In this document: in pieces, positions 48,242-56,530 of the stretch
How the letters are laid out: each line of letters begins with the position of its first letter
How positions within the stretch are numbered: the stretch's first letter is position 1
From: Lentzea waywayandensis
GTDB lineage: Bacteria; Actinomycetota; Actinomycetes; Mycobacteriales; Pseudonocardiaceae
Direction: 5' to 3'
NCBI RefSeq assembly: GCF_900115955.1
Contig: NZ_FOYL01000011.1
Coordinates: 186,001-250,000, forward strand
Length of the DNA: 64,000 nt
Translations under genes and position numbers: made by a program
The notes under the pieces: model-generated
The model's database searches: none
Seen by the model: the letters and a program-made list of their open reading frames with translations, nothing else
Told to the model about the DNA's origin: nothing

Positions 48242-49275
48242 TGGGCGGTCACCACTTCCAGGCCGTCGGTGACGCCGTCGCCGGAGATCTCGACCTTGTC
48301 CTGCGAGTACAGGCCCGTTTGGACGGCCTTCAACCCGCCGGAGGGCAGCTGGACGGCGTAGCCGCCCTCCTTGAGCGCCACGAGGGCCGCCAGCGGAACG
48401 GTCAGCACGCCGGCGCGGCTTTCGGTCGTGATCGTGAGGCGGACGGGGGCGGTGTCCAGGTCCTCGACGTCCGCCGGGTTGTCCGGGGTGACGACGACGT
48501 CGGCCTTCGGGCCACCGCCGCCGTTCTCGGAGGTGGTGGCCACCTGCGTCACCGAGGTGACCTTGGCGGGGACGGAGCGGTTGTCCGGGCGCACGATCAC
48601 GACCGGCAGGTCCGTCTTCAGCACGCCCGCCTCGGAGACCGGTACCTGCAGCGAGACGAGGCGGGTGGTGGGCGTAACCTCGAAGAGTTCCTCGGTGGCG
48701 GGCTCGCCGAGCTGGGCCTTCACGGTGCCGACGCGCATCGGGCGGTCCAGGACGAGCACCCGGCCGGGCGCCAGGACGCCGGTCTGCTCGACGCCGAGCG
48801 CCTTCTGCCACTTCTTCAGGGCGTCGACCACGCGCGGGGTGAGCTCGGCCTTCGTGGCGTCCTTGGGGCGGGTGCCGACCGAGTAGCCCAGGGCGGCGAG
48901 GTTGTCCATCACCACCGCGACGTCCGAGCCTTTGAGACCGGGGGCGTCCAGGGCGCGGAACAACGGGGTGGCGCCGAAGAACACGACGACGGGCTGGTCG
49001 TCGACGCGGTAGAGCTCCTTGCCCAGTTCGGTGGTCTGGCCGGTCGCCGGGAGCTTCGTGACGGTGCCGGCGGTGCCCTTGACGGGGCGGGCGGCGCCGA
49101 AGCCGAGCTGGGCCTGGAGCGTGCGGGTGTTCGTGAGGTCTCCCTTTCGCACGGTCGTGGTCTTCACCGCTGGTGGCGGGGCCGCGGCGGGCTCGGGTGG
49201 CCGGGCGCGCACCACCAGCACCGCGGCGATGACGACCACGACGAGCACGGTGGCCGCGATGACTGTCCTGCGCAT
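48238..49275 (-). CDS. Efflux periplasmic-adaptor-like protein with peptidoglycan-binding-like domain
   Basis: A 345-residue membrane-anchored adaptor. The N-terminal helix is RTVIAATVLVVVVIAAVLVV. A barrel-sandwich half (VRKGDLTNTRTLQAQLGFG) follows. A small helical domain resembles PG_binding_1 (GLKGSDVAVVMDNLAALGYSVG ... RVVDALKKWQKALGVEQTGVLAPGRVL, about 115-178). Beta-barrel and membrane-proximal domains include TPTTRLVSLQVPVSEAGVLKTD and VPLAALVALKEGGYAVQLPSG. This combination is common for Gram-positive MacA-like adaptors. First gene of the ABC operon, divergent from the two-component system. Confidence 0.88.
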   Translation of the reverse strand: MRRTVIAATVLVVVVIAAVLVVRARPPEPAAAPPPAVKTTTVRKGDLTNTRTLQAQLGFGAARPVKGTAGTVTKLPATGQTTELGKELYRVDDQPVVVFFGATPLFRALDAPGLKGSDVAVVMDNLAALGYSVGTRPKDATKAELTPRVVDALKKWQKALGVEQTGVLAPGRVLVLDRPMRVGTVKAQLGEPATEELFEVTPTTRLVSLQVPVSEAGVLKTDLPVVIVRPDNRSVPAKVTSVTQVATTSENGGGGPKADVVVTPDNPADVEDLDTAPVRLTITTESRAGVLTVPLAALVALKEGGYAVQLPSGGLKAVQTGLYSQDKVEISGDGVTDGLEVVTAQ

Positions 49276-49354
49276 GGTGTGGATCTTCGGAGGCACTTGT
49301 GAGGATCCTGTGTCGAACCGGTGATCGCGGTGAGGGCGTCCATATGATCGGCCG

Positions 49355-50050
49355 GTGAGCGCTCTCATCCTGGTCGCGGAGGACGACGAGAACCAGGCCG
49401 AGCTGGTGCGCCGGTACCTGGAGCAGGACCATCATCGTGTGCTCGTGGTCCACGACGGACGGGACGCGCTCGACGTGGTCCGCGATCGGCAGCCCGCGCT
49501 GGTGGTGCTCGACCTGATGCTGCCGGGACTGGGTGGGCTGGACGTGTGCCGGGCGTTGCGGGCCGGTTCGGACGTGCTGGTGCTGATGCTGACGGCGCGG
49601 TCCACTGAGGACGATCTGCTGCACGGGCTCGGGATCGGCGCGGACGACTACATGACCAAGCCGTTCAGCCCGCGTGAGCTGGTGGCGCGGGTGCGGACGC
49701 TGCTGCGGCGGGTGCCCGCGGAGAAGCCGAAGCCGGTGCTGGAGGTCGGGCCGATCGTGGTCGACCAGCTGCGGCACGAGGTGCGGGTGCGCGGCGAGCT
49801 GGTCGAGTGCACGCCGGGCGAGTTCGGGTTGCTGGAGGTGCTGGCGTCCGAAGTGGACCGGGTGTTCAGCCGCGAGCAGCTGCTGGAGCGGATGCACGGC
49901 ATCGACAGCTTCCTGACCACGCGCACGATCGACACGCACGTGAAGAACCTGCGCCGCAAGATCGAGACCGACCCGCGCGTGCCCGCTCACCTCGTCACCG
50001 TCTACGGCATCGGTTACAAGCTCACGGCCGGACGCGCTGATGCGCCGTAG
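49355..50050 (+). CDS. OmpR/PhoB-type response regulator
   Basis: A 231-residue response regulator. The receiver domain has acidic pocket VAEDDEN, phospho-acceptor D53 (VVLDLMLPG), MLTAR switch and K in DDYMTKPFSPREL. The winged-helix output domain follows (about 130-228), with REQLLERMHGIDSFLTTRTIDTHVKNLRRKIETDP and TVYGIGYKLT. It starts at GTG 49355, divergent from the MacAB-like operon, which it probably controls. Its end overlaps the histidine kinase start by 11 bp. Confidence 0.95.
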   Translation: MSALILVAEDDENQAELVRRYLEQDHHRVLVVHDGRDALDVVRDRQPALVVLDLMLPGLGGLDVCRALRAGSDVLVLMLTARSTEDDLLHGLGIGADDYMTKPFSPRELVARVRTLLRRVPAEKPKPVLEVGPIVVDQLRHEVRVRGELVECTPGEFGLLEVLASEVDRVFSREQLLERMHGIDSFLTTRTIDTHVKNLRRKIETDPRVPAHLVTVYGIGYKLTAGRADAP

Positions 50051-51737
50051 CGTCTTCACGCGGCTGCTCGTGGTCGTGGTGCTGATCGCTGTCTGCTCGA
50101 TCGCCGCGACGGCGTGGCTGGCGACGCAGCTGACCAAGGCGTCGATCGCCCGTGAGCAGGGCCGTGAGCTGGCGTCGGACAACAGGATCTACACGACGTT
50201 GCTCACCTACGCGGCCGAGCACCGTGACTGGTCCGAAGTGGACGGCTACGTCGAGACGCTGATGACCGAGCACCCCGGCCGTCGTCTCGTGCTGGTCACC
50301 AAGGACGGCCGCACGGTCGCGGATCGCGGCGGGGACGGCGGCGAGCTGCCGGCCAAGGCCGCGGCCGTGGTGGATCCGCTGGCGGTCGACCCGGTGCTGG
50401 TGCCGGGCGCGCCCGCGGACCGGATCGACAAGCGCGTGCTCGGGCCGTTCCGCACGCCGATCGACTTCCGCGACCGCGAGGACCGCACGGGGTCGCTGTT
50501 CTGCCTGCGGCTGGTCAAGAAGGAGCAGGCGCGGCTGGACTGCCGGGAGCGGGATCTTCCGTTCGACACCGCGGCCGACTTCTACGCGTTGCTGGACCTG
50601 GAGGACCTGGTCGCCACCTGTCTGGCGCGCCGGTCGCTGCCGCCGGTGGACCTCGATCCCGACTTCACGCCGGCGCTCAAGCAGTCGACGGGCGTGCCGC
50701 CGCCGGACGAGCCCGCCGTCGCCGCCTGCGTGGCCGCGTCGCGGAAAGAGCAGCTCACGCCGTACGTGGCGCCGCCGGTCCTGCTGTACCTGACGAACCC
50801 CACGGGCACGCCGACGGCCGCGATCTCGTTGTCGGGCAACGGCTGGCAGGTCGTGGGGGCCGCAGCGGTGGTGTTGCTGGCGGCGATCGGGGTGGCGGCG
50901 TTCGCTGGGGCGCGGATCACGAGGCCGCTGCGGGCGTTGACGGCGGCCGCTCAGCACATGTCCGGCGGAAGCGAGATCCCGCCGGTGCCGGTGCGCGGGC
51001 AGGACGAGATCGCGGGGCTGACCAGGGCGTTCAACACGATGGCCGCGACCAGGGCGCAGGTCGAGCAGGCGCGCAAGGCCATGGTCAGCGACGTCGCCCA
51101 TGAGCTGCGGACGCCGTTGAGCAACATCCGGGGCTGGCTGGAGGCGGCCGAGGACGGGGTGAGCGACCTCGATCCGGCGCTGATCACGTTGCTGCTCAAG
51201 GAGGCGCTGGTGTTGCAGCACGTCGTGGACGACCTGCAGGACCTCGCCGTGGCGGACGCCGGCTCCCTGCGCCTGACGCTCGAACGGGTGAACGTCGCGA
51301 GCGCGTTGGAGCAGGTCCAAGCGGCGCACGAGGTCCGTGCCACGCAGGCCGGCGTCACGCTGGCCGTGGCCGCGGACGCCTCGCTCACCGTGCGGGCCGA
51401 TGCCCTGCGGTTGCGGCAGATCCTCGACAACCTCGTCGCGAACGCGCTGCGCTACGTGCCCGCCGGCGGTTCGGTGACGGTCGAGGCGACGGCACAGGAC
51501 GGCGGGGTCGTGTTCACGGTGACCGACACCGGTTCGGGCATCTCCGCGGACGACCTCCCGCACGTGTTCGACCGGTTCTGGCGCGCGGACAAGTCGCGCA
51601 GCCGCACCACGGGCGGCAGCGGACTGGGCCTCGCGATCGTCCGCAAGCTCGTCGAGGCGCACGGCGGTATGGTCGGTGTGACCAGCACGACAGGGGCCGG
51701 AACCACGTTCCGCGTCCGATTGCCGGAACTCAGCTGA
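50040..51737 (+). CDS. Sensor histidine kinase with large extracytoplasmic sensor
   Basis: A 565-residue kinase. TM1 is about 8-30 and an extracytoplasmic sensor about 31-265, with several Cys (FCLRLVKKEQARLDCRE; LVATCLARR; VAACVAASRK) that could form disulfides. TM2 is about 268-290, HAMP about 290-345, and HisKA has H354 (VSDVAHELRTPLSNIRGWLEA). The HATPase has N, G1 and G2 boxes (ILDNLVANALRYVP, DTGSGISADDLPHVFDRFWRAD, GGSGLGLAIVRKLVEAHGG). Pairs with the overlapping response regulator. The length of the sensor suggests peptide or envelope-stress sensing, which is inference. Confidence 0.94.
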   Translation: MRRSVFTRLLVVVVLIAVCSIAATAWLATQLTKASIAREQGRELASDNRIYTTLLTYAAEHRDWSEVDGYVETLMTEHPGRRLVLVTKDGRTVADRGGDGGELPAKAAAVVDPLAVDPVLVPGAPADRIDKRVLGPFRTPIDFRDREDRTGSLFCLRLVKKEQARLDCRERDLPFDTAADFYALLDLEDLVATCLARRSLPPVDLDPDFTPALKQSTGVPPPDEPAVAACVAASRKEQLTPYVAPPVLLYLTNPTGTPTAAISLSGNGWQVVGAAAVVLLAAIGVAAFAGARITRPLRALTAAAQHMSGGSEIPPVPVRGQDEIAGLTRAFNTMAATRAQVEQARKAMVSDVAHELRTPLSNIRGWLEAAEDGVSDLDPALITLLLKEALVLQHVVDDLQDLAVADAGSLRLTLERVNVASALEQVQAAHEVRATQAGVTLAVAADASLTVRADALRLRQILDNLVANALRYVPAGGSVTVEATAQDGGVVFTVTDTGSGISADDLPHVFDRFWRADKSRSRTTGGSGLGLAIVRKLVEAHGGMVGVTSTTGAGTTFRVRLPELS

Positions 51738-51771
51738 TACACCCAGCGTTAGTTCGCTGGAGAGGAAACCG

Positions 51772-52563
51772 GTGATTGTTCCCATGCCCACGAGCGCGCC
51801 CCGTCGCACGGGCTCGTTCGTACTGACCGAAGACGTGACCGTCCGGGTGACCGGGCAGGCGCGCACCGCGGCCGCGATGCTGCGCGAGCACATCTTCCGG
51901 GAGACCGGCTACCTGCTGGCGGAGTCGCCCGACGGCATGCTGATGGTGTCGCACGACCCGGCGATGCGCGGGCTCGGCCCCGAGGGGTACGCGCTGCTCG
52001 TCAGCAACGACGCGGTGATGCTGCGCGCGGGCACCCAGGCCGGGCTGCGGCACGGCGTGCAGTCGTTCCGGCAGCTGATGACCCGGGACGCGACGGTCCG
52101 CGCGGCCGATCTGCGCGACTCCCCCAAGTTCGCGTGGCGCGGTGTGTCGAGCGCGCTGCTGCCGCCGGCCGAGATGCGCAAGGCCATCGACCGGATGGCC
52201 GCCTACAAGCTCAACGTCCTGCACGTCTTCCCTGACGGTGATCCGGACGCGTTGCGCGACCTCGTCGAGTACGGCCGTGATCACGGCATCATCGTCGTGC
52301 CGGAACTGAGCCCGGCGACGATCGAGTTGCTGGAGCTCTTCCCGAGCCGTTGGGTGCACATCGGTACCGCCAAGCTGACCACCAGGTTCGCCGGTTTGCT
52401 GGAACGCCACGGCAAACTGCCGGTGCGGTGGCACGACGGCGGCGCGGACGTCCTGGGCCCGCACGGCAAGCTCGCCGAAGGGGACGACGGGCTGCGCGCC
52501 GTCGCGACCGCGGGCTGGGCCGGCGGTCTGCGCACGACCTCCGCGGTGGCGCCCGCCTGGTAG
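51772..52563 (+). CDS. Truncated, catalytically inactive GH20 (beta-N-acetylhexosaminidase) homologue
   Basis: A 263-residue protein. Residues about 10-115 match the GH20b N-terminal domain (AAAMLREHIFRETGY ... GYALLVSNDAVMLRAGTQAGLRHGVQSFRQLM). From 118 the start of the GH20 barrel is clear (SPKFAWRGVSSALLPPAEMRKAIDRMAAYKLNVLHVF). The barrel is cut short, and the catalytic HIGGDE is replaced by HIGTAK (196-201), so both the Asp and Glu needed for substrate-assisted catalysis are lost. There is no signal peptide. GTG 51772 has GGAGAGG 7 bases upstream, so it is still translated; it may be a sugar-binding pseudoenzyme. Confidence 0.82.
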   Translation: MIVPMPTSAPRRTGSFVLTEDVTVRVTGQARTAAAMLREHIFRETGYLLAESPDGMLMVSHDPAMRGLGPEGYALLVSNDAVMLRAGTQAGLRHGVQSFRQLMTRDATVRAADLRDSPKFAWRGVSSALLPPAEMRKAIDRMAAYKLNVLHVFPDGDPDALRDLVEYGRDHGIIVVPELSPATIELLELFPSRWVHIGTAKLTTRFAGLLERHGKLPVRWHDGGADVLGPHGKLAEGDDGLRAVATAGWAGGLRTTSAVAPAW

Positions 52564-52584
52564 CCGTTCACAGTCGTGGTGTGA

Positions 52585-52634
52585 CCGCAGGTCAGGTGAG
52601 GCCCGCGGTTCACATGTTTAACTTTGACCTGCGG
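52585..52634. promoter_or_regulatory. Long-range inverted repeat upstream of the second two-component system
   Basis: CCGCAGGTCA (52585-52594) and TGACCTGCGG (52625-52634) are perfectly complementary over 10 bp with 30 bases between. A smaller TCACA-N7-TGTGA repeat precedes it. The 206-bp gap holds no gene. It could be a terminator for the GH20-like gene or a paired operator for the response regulator. Confidence 0.55.
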
Positions 52635-52769
52635 GCGTCCTGGGCGCACTGAAGTCGTGTGGCGGTAGAAATTCCGCTGCACCAGGCCTTGTGATCACAT
52701 CCGTGAACATGTCCGTTCGCTGTTGCAGCACCACGATGACCTGGTTCGACGCTGTGAGCGCGTGCGATC

Positions 52770-53468
52770 GTGGTTGCCGTGCGGGCCTCTTCGAAGTTCC
52801 GGCCGATCCATCCCTTCCGGCTCCTGCTCATCGACGACGACCGAGAGCTGGTGGAGTTGCTCGCCGCGGTGCTGCGCGGCGAGGGATATGACGTCGACGT
52901 CGCTTTCGACGGGCAGCGCGGGCTGCATCTCGCGCTCACCCGCCCCTACGACGTGGTGGTGATCGACCGCGCCCTGCCGGTGATCGACGGCCTGGATCTG
53001 TTGTCCCGGTTGCGTTCCCGGTCCGTGCGGACGCAGGCGCTGATGCTCACCGCGATGGGCTCGGTGCACGACCGGATCGACGGCCTCGACGCGGGGGCGG
53101 ACGACTACCTGGCGAAGCCGTTCGACCTGCGCGAGCTGACCGCGCGGCTGCGCGCGTTGTGCCGCCGGGCCGCGGAACTGGCCGCGGTGCTGCGCATCGG
53201 CGCCGGTCGACTGGAGCTCGAACAACACCAGGTCGTGCTGCCCGACGGCGAGAAGGTTCCGCTCACCACCAGGGAGTTCGCGCTGCTGCGGGTGCTCGCC
53301 ACGCACCCCGAGACCGTGCACACGCGGTCGGCGTTGCGGCGCACGGTGTTCTGCGACGCCCCCTCCCAGTCCATTGTGGACACCTACGTGCACTACCTGC
53401 GTTCGAAGGTAGGACGTTCGGTTGTGCAGACGGTTCAGGGCATCGGCTACCGGTTGGGGGCTCTGTGA
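52770..53468 (+). CDS. OmpR/PhoB-type response regulator
   Basis: A 232-residue regulator. Receiver: LLLIDDDRELVELL, phospho-acceptor D66 (VVVIDRALPVIDG), LMLTAMGS, and K in ADDYLAKPFDLREL. Output winged helix: LTTREFALLRVLATHPETVHTRSALRRTVFCDAPSQSIVDTYVHYLRSKVG and TVQGIGYRLGAL. The GTG at 52770 gives a basic N-terminal tail of about 16 residues; an internal start nearer the receiver is possible. GTGA overlap with the kinase gene. Confidence 0.93.
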   Translation: MVAVRASSKFRPIHPFRLLLIDDDRELVELLAAVLRGEGYDVDVAFDGQRGLHLALTRPYDVVVIDRALPVIDGLDLLSRLRSRSVRTQALMLTAMGSVHDRIDGLDAGADDYLAKPFDLRELTARLRALCRRAAELAAVLRIGAGRLELEQHQVVLPDGEKVPLTTREFALLRVLATHPETVHTRSALRRTVFCDAPSQSIVDTYVHYLRSKVGRSVVQTVQGIGYRLGAL

Positions 53469-54709
53469 GGTCGTGGGCCGAGACAGAACGCGCGGAGGTC
53501 CGGCGGGCAAGGCTGCGGGTCAGCGTGCTGGTGGGCCTGGCGATCACGCTGATGATCACGTTCGTGGGCGCGATCGCGTACGTCGTCATGGCGCACGCGC
53601 AGGAAACCCAGGTGTCGCGCGAACTCCGCTACAACGCCCAGTACGGCGTCCCGGGCATCGCGCCCCGGTGCGCGTGGGTGTTCGTGCTGGAGGACGGCGT
53701 GCTGCATCTCGGCCCGCTGGAGGTACCGAACGGGTTCCCGCTGCGCTCGGACATCGATGCCGTGCACGCGTCCGGCGCGGCCGTGTCCCGTGACGTGACC
53801 GCCAACGACACCGAGTACATGGTGCTCACGGCCCCCGGCGCGAACGGCACGACGGTGCAGTCGGTGTTCGACCTGCGCTACCAGCTCTCCGACCGCTTGC
53901 ATCTCGTGCAGGCACTGGCGATCGCGCTGATGGCCGGCCTGCTGGTCGCGGCACTGATCGGCCTGGGCGTCAGCCACCGCACCGTGGGCCCGTGGGCGGA
54001 GGCGCTGGCGAGGCAACGCCGGTTCGTCACCGACGCGAGCCACGAACTGCGCACCCCGATCGCCCGCGCCTACCTGCGCGCCCAACTCCTCGCGGCCGCC
54101 GCGGACCTGCCCGACGACCAGCGCACCAACCTCGACGCGCTGGCCCGGTCGATCCGCGGCCTCGCCGACGTGGTGGACGACCTGCTCGCGTCCGCGCAGC
54201 TCCACCAGCGGCTCGACGGCAGGCCCGTAGACCTGGCCGACGTCGCGGAGGCCGCGGTGGTGGGCGAGACCGAACGGGCCGCCGAACGGCGGATCACCCT
54301 GTCGCTGGACCATCCCGGGCATCCGGTGGTCGTGAGCGGGATCGAGACCGGGCTGCGGCGCGCCGTGGACGAGTTGCTGGCCAACGCCGTTCGGCACACG
54401 CCTGAGGGTGGGCGGATCTCGGTCCGTGTGGGGGTGGTCGCCGGGCAGGTGGAGCTGGTGGTGGAGGACGACGGCGAGGGGTTCGAGCCTGGTGAGGCGT
54501 CGCGGTTGTTCGACCGGTTCCACCGGGGGGCCGGTGAGGGGCGGTTCGGGCTGGGGCTGTCGTTGGTGCGGGAGATCGTGACCGGGCACGGCGGAACGGT
54601 GGAGGCTGTCGGGCGGCCGGGGCTGGGGGCTCGATTCACGCTGCGGATTCCGGCGGTGGGGCGGGAGACGGTGGCGGTGCGGGAACGGATCGCCACCGCC
54701 CGCCCGTGA
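53465..54709 (+). CDS. Sensor histidine kinase
   Basis: A 414-residue kinase. TM1 is about 20-42 (VLVGLAITLMITFVGAIAYVVM), a short extracytoplasmic loop about 45-140, TM2 about 145-168 (ALAIALMAGLLVAALIGLGV). No clear HAMP. HisKA H193 is in FVTDASHELRTPIARAYLRA. The HATPase has VDELLANAVRHTPEGG, DDGEGFEPGEASRLFDRFHRG and GRFGLGLSLVREIVTGHGG. It starts at GTG 53465, overlapping the regulator stop. The 3' end is followed by a 24-bp tandem-repeat tract. Confidence 0.93.
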   Translation: MRSWAETERAEVRRARLRVSVLVGLAITLMITFVGAIAYVVMAHAQETQVSRELRYNAQYGVPGIAPRCAWVFVLEDGVLHLGPLEVPNGFPLRSDIDAVHASGAAVSRDVTANDTEYMVLTAPGANGTTVQSVFDLRYQLSDRLHLVQALAIALMAGLLVAALIGLGVSHRTVGPWAEALARQRRFVTDASHELRTPIARAYLRAQLLAAAADLPDDQRTNLDALARSIRGLADVVDDLLASAQLHQRLDGRPVDLADVAEAAVVGETERAAERRITLSLDHPGHPVVVSGIETGLRRAVDELLANAVRHTPEGGRISVRVGVVAGQVELVVEDDGEGFEPGEASRLFDRFHRGAGEGRFGLGLSLVREIVTGHGGTVEAVGRPGLGARFTLRIPAVGRETVAVRERIATARP

Positions 54710-54738
54710 GAGAGCGTCTGGGGGAAGGGCCGCGCGGC

Positions 54739-54910
54739 GATGGCTGGTGGCGTACCGGTGGCTGGTGGCGTGCTGGTGGCGGTGGCATGGCGATGGCTGG
54801 TGGCGGTGGCATGGCGATGGCTGGTGGCGGTGGCGCGGCGGTGGCTGGTGGCGGTGGCTGGTGGCGGTGGCGCGGCTGTGGTGCGGCGGCGGTGGCGTGG
54901 CGGTGGCCCT
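54739..54910. repeat. Minisatellite of 24-bp GC-rich units
   Basis: Two exact and one degenerate 24-base units of the form GGTGGCATGGCGATGGCT + GGTGGC lie at 54781-54852. They are flanked by further degenerate GGTGGC/GCTGGTGGC units from 54739 to 54910. It fills most of the 261-bp gap between the convergent kinase and ammonia-lyase genes. Frames through it encode low-complexity peptides and I do not call a gene. Confidence 0.8.
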
Positions 54911-54970
54911 GCCAGCCGACAGCAGGCGGGAGCCACCATCCGGCCGGCCCTCACCACCGCTCGCGCCCCC

Positions 54971-56467
54971 TCACCACTCCCCCGTGATCACCACCTCGGC
55001 CGCCACCCGGACGTCCTCGTCCAGCGGACGGTCCGGATCCACCGGCTCGATGGCCACCGCCAGGGCGTCCAGCAGGGCGGCGCATCGGCGCGCGGTCGGT
55101 CGGCGGCCTCCCACGTGCACGGCTTGGCGCAGTCCCAGCGCGAGCGAGCCGCACAGCAGTCGCAGCAACTCCGCGAGGTCGTAGGCGCGCAGGGCGGCCT
55201 GGGTGCCGAACGGGACCACGTCCTGGTTGTGCAGGTTGGTCGGCAGGCTCTGCGTGCTGGCGGGCAGGACTCCGCGCCGGATCTCGGCGATGAACGCCGT
55301 CGTCGCCAGTTGGACGCCTTGCAGTCCGTGCTGCTGACCGGGTCCGGCGGCGAGCATCGGGGGCAGGCCGGTGTTGCGGGCCGGGTCGACGAGGAGGTCG
55401 AGCTGGCGTTCGGCCAGGTTGCCCAGTGAGGCGGTGACCATGGCCAGGACGTCGGCGGCGAAGGCGGCCGGCTGGCCGAAGAAGTTACCGCCGTGGGCGA
55501 CCAGGTCGTCGCCGGGGAAGAACAGCGGGTTGTCGCTGACGCCGCCGAGGTCCGCCGCCACGATGCCGTCCACGTAGCGCAGGGCGTCCTCGGCCGCGCC
55601 GAGGAGTTGGGGTGAGCAGCGGATGCTGTACGGCTCCTGCAACGCACGCAGGCCCGTGGGTGTGGTGCCGTCCAGCATGGAGCGCATCCACGACGCCACC
55701 GTCACGGCGCCGGTGTGGCCGAAGGCGGAGATCAGGCGCGGGTCGGTGAAGCCGGGGTCGGCGCCGAGGACGTCCACCAGCAGGCAGGTCAGGTCGGCCA
55801 GCGCGCGGTGGGAGGAGCGGACCGACGACTGGGCCAGCGCCAGGGCGGCGGTGGTGACGGAGGTGCCGTTGACCAGGGCCAGCGCGTCGCGGCCGTCCAG
55901 TTGCAAGGCCGACAGTCCGGCCGAGGCCAACGCTTCGGCGGCGGGCAGGCGGACGCCGTCCAGGTAGGCGTGGCCGCGGCCGCGCAGGGCCTGGGCCGCG
56001 TAGGCGAGCGGGATGAGGTCTCCGCTGGCGCCAACGGATCCGTAGCGCGGGACCGCCGGGACGAACGTCGTCGCGAACATCGCGGACAGACCCGAGACGA
56101 CGTGCGCGGACACGCCTGACAGGCCCTGCGCCAGCGACCAGGTCCGCACGAGCAGCGCGGCTCGGGCGATGTCCTGGGGCAGGTCGGGGCCTTGGCCCGC
56201 ACCCAGGTGTGCGAGGGTGTTGTCGCACTGGTCGGCTTCCGAGGAACGGCCCGCGAAGCCCACCAGGGCGCCGAATCCGGTCTTGGCGCCGTACACCGGG
56301 CGCTCGTCGTCGGCCAGCACCGTGCGCAGGTAGGCGCGGCCGCGGTCCACCCGGTCGCGGACGTCGGTTCCGACGAGCACGTCCAGTGGTGCGGTGGCGC
56401 GCAGCAGGTGCGCAGGAGTCAGGGGCGAACCCAGGTCCACGGACGTGTCTGAAGCGGTCGTGGTCAC
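54971..56467 (-). CDS. Aromatic amino-acid ammonia-lyase/aminomutase family (HAL/PAL/TAL) protein
   Basis: A 498-residue MIO enzyme. The MIO precursor A147-S148-G149 lies in RYGSVGASGDLIPLAYAAQALRG. The loop tyrosine Y59 is in VYGAKTGFG, with an unusual Lys in place of the common Asn/Thr. Further family blocks are LQDGRDALALVNGTS-like LALVNGTSVTTAAL, PYSIRCSPQ and SDNPLFFPGDDLVAHGGNFFGQP. Substrate-selectivity residues H87-L88 (LAHLGAG) match the His-Leu of tyrosine ammonia-lyase rather than the Ser-His of histidine ammonia-lyase, suggesting tyrosine. GTG 56467 is probably leaderless (TACCGT -10, 7 bases upstream). Divergent from the flavoprotein operon and probably the pathway entry step. 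Confidence 0.88.
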   Translation of the reverse strand: MTTTASDTSVDLGSPLTPAHLLRATAPLDVLVGTDVRDRVDRGRAYLRTVLADDERPVYGAKTGFGALVGFAGRSSEADQCDNTLAHLGAGQGPDLPQDIARAALLVRTWSLAQGLSGVSAHVVSGLSAMFATTFVPAVPRYGSVGASGDLIPLAYAAQALRGRGHAYLDGVRLPAAEALASAGLSALQLDGRDALALVNGTSVTTAALALAQSSVRSSHRALADLTCLLVDVLGADPGFTDPRLISAFGHTGAVTVASWMRSMLDGTTPTGLRALQEPYSIRCSPQLLGAAEDALRYVDGIVAADLGGVSDNPLFFPGDDLVAHGGNFFGQPAAFAADVLAMVTASLGNLAERQLDLLVDPARNTGLPPMLAAGPGQQHGLQGVQLATTAFIAEIRRGVLPASTQSLPTNLHNQDVVPFGTQAALRAYDLAELLRLLCGSLALGLRQAVHVGGRRPTARRCAALLDALAVAIEPVDPDRPLDEDVRVAAEVVITGEW

Positions 56468-56486
56468 CGCACGGACGGTAGGCAGC

Positions 56487-56510
56487 CGATCTCAGAAAGT
56501 TCTGAGATCG
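56487..56510. promoter_or_regulatory. Perfect 24-bp palindromic operator in the divergent promoter
   Basis: CGATCTCAGAA and TTCTGAGATCG are perfect 11-bp inverted arms around a central AG. The site lies between the -10-like TACCGT (56480-56475, minus strand) of the ammonia-lyase gene and TAGCTT (56517-56522) of the flavoprotein gene, so one dimeric regulator could control both. The regulator gene is not in the window. Confidence 0.85.
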
Positions 56511-56530
56511 CGTGGGTAGCTTCCCCGTCC

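Noticed and set aside
54740..55429. Open frames through the 24-bp repeat tract
   Set aside because: They encode low-complexity Trp/Val/Ala or Gly repeats and run antisense into the ammonia-lyase gene; no ribosome site and no homologue recognisable.
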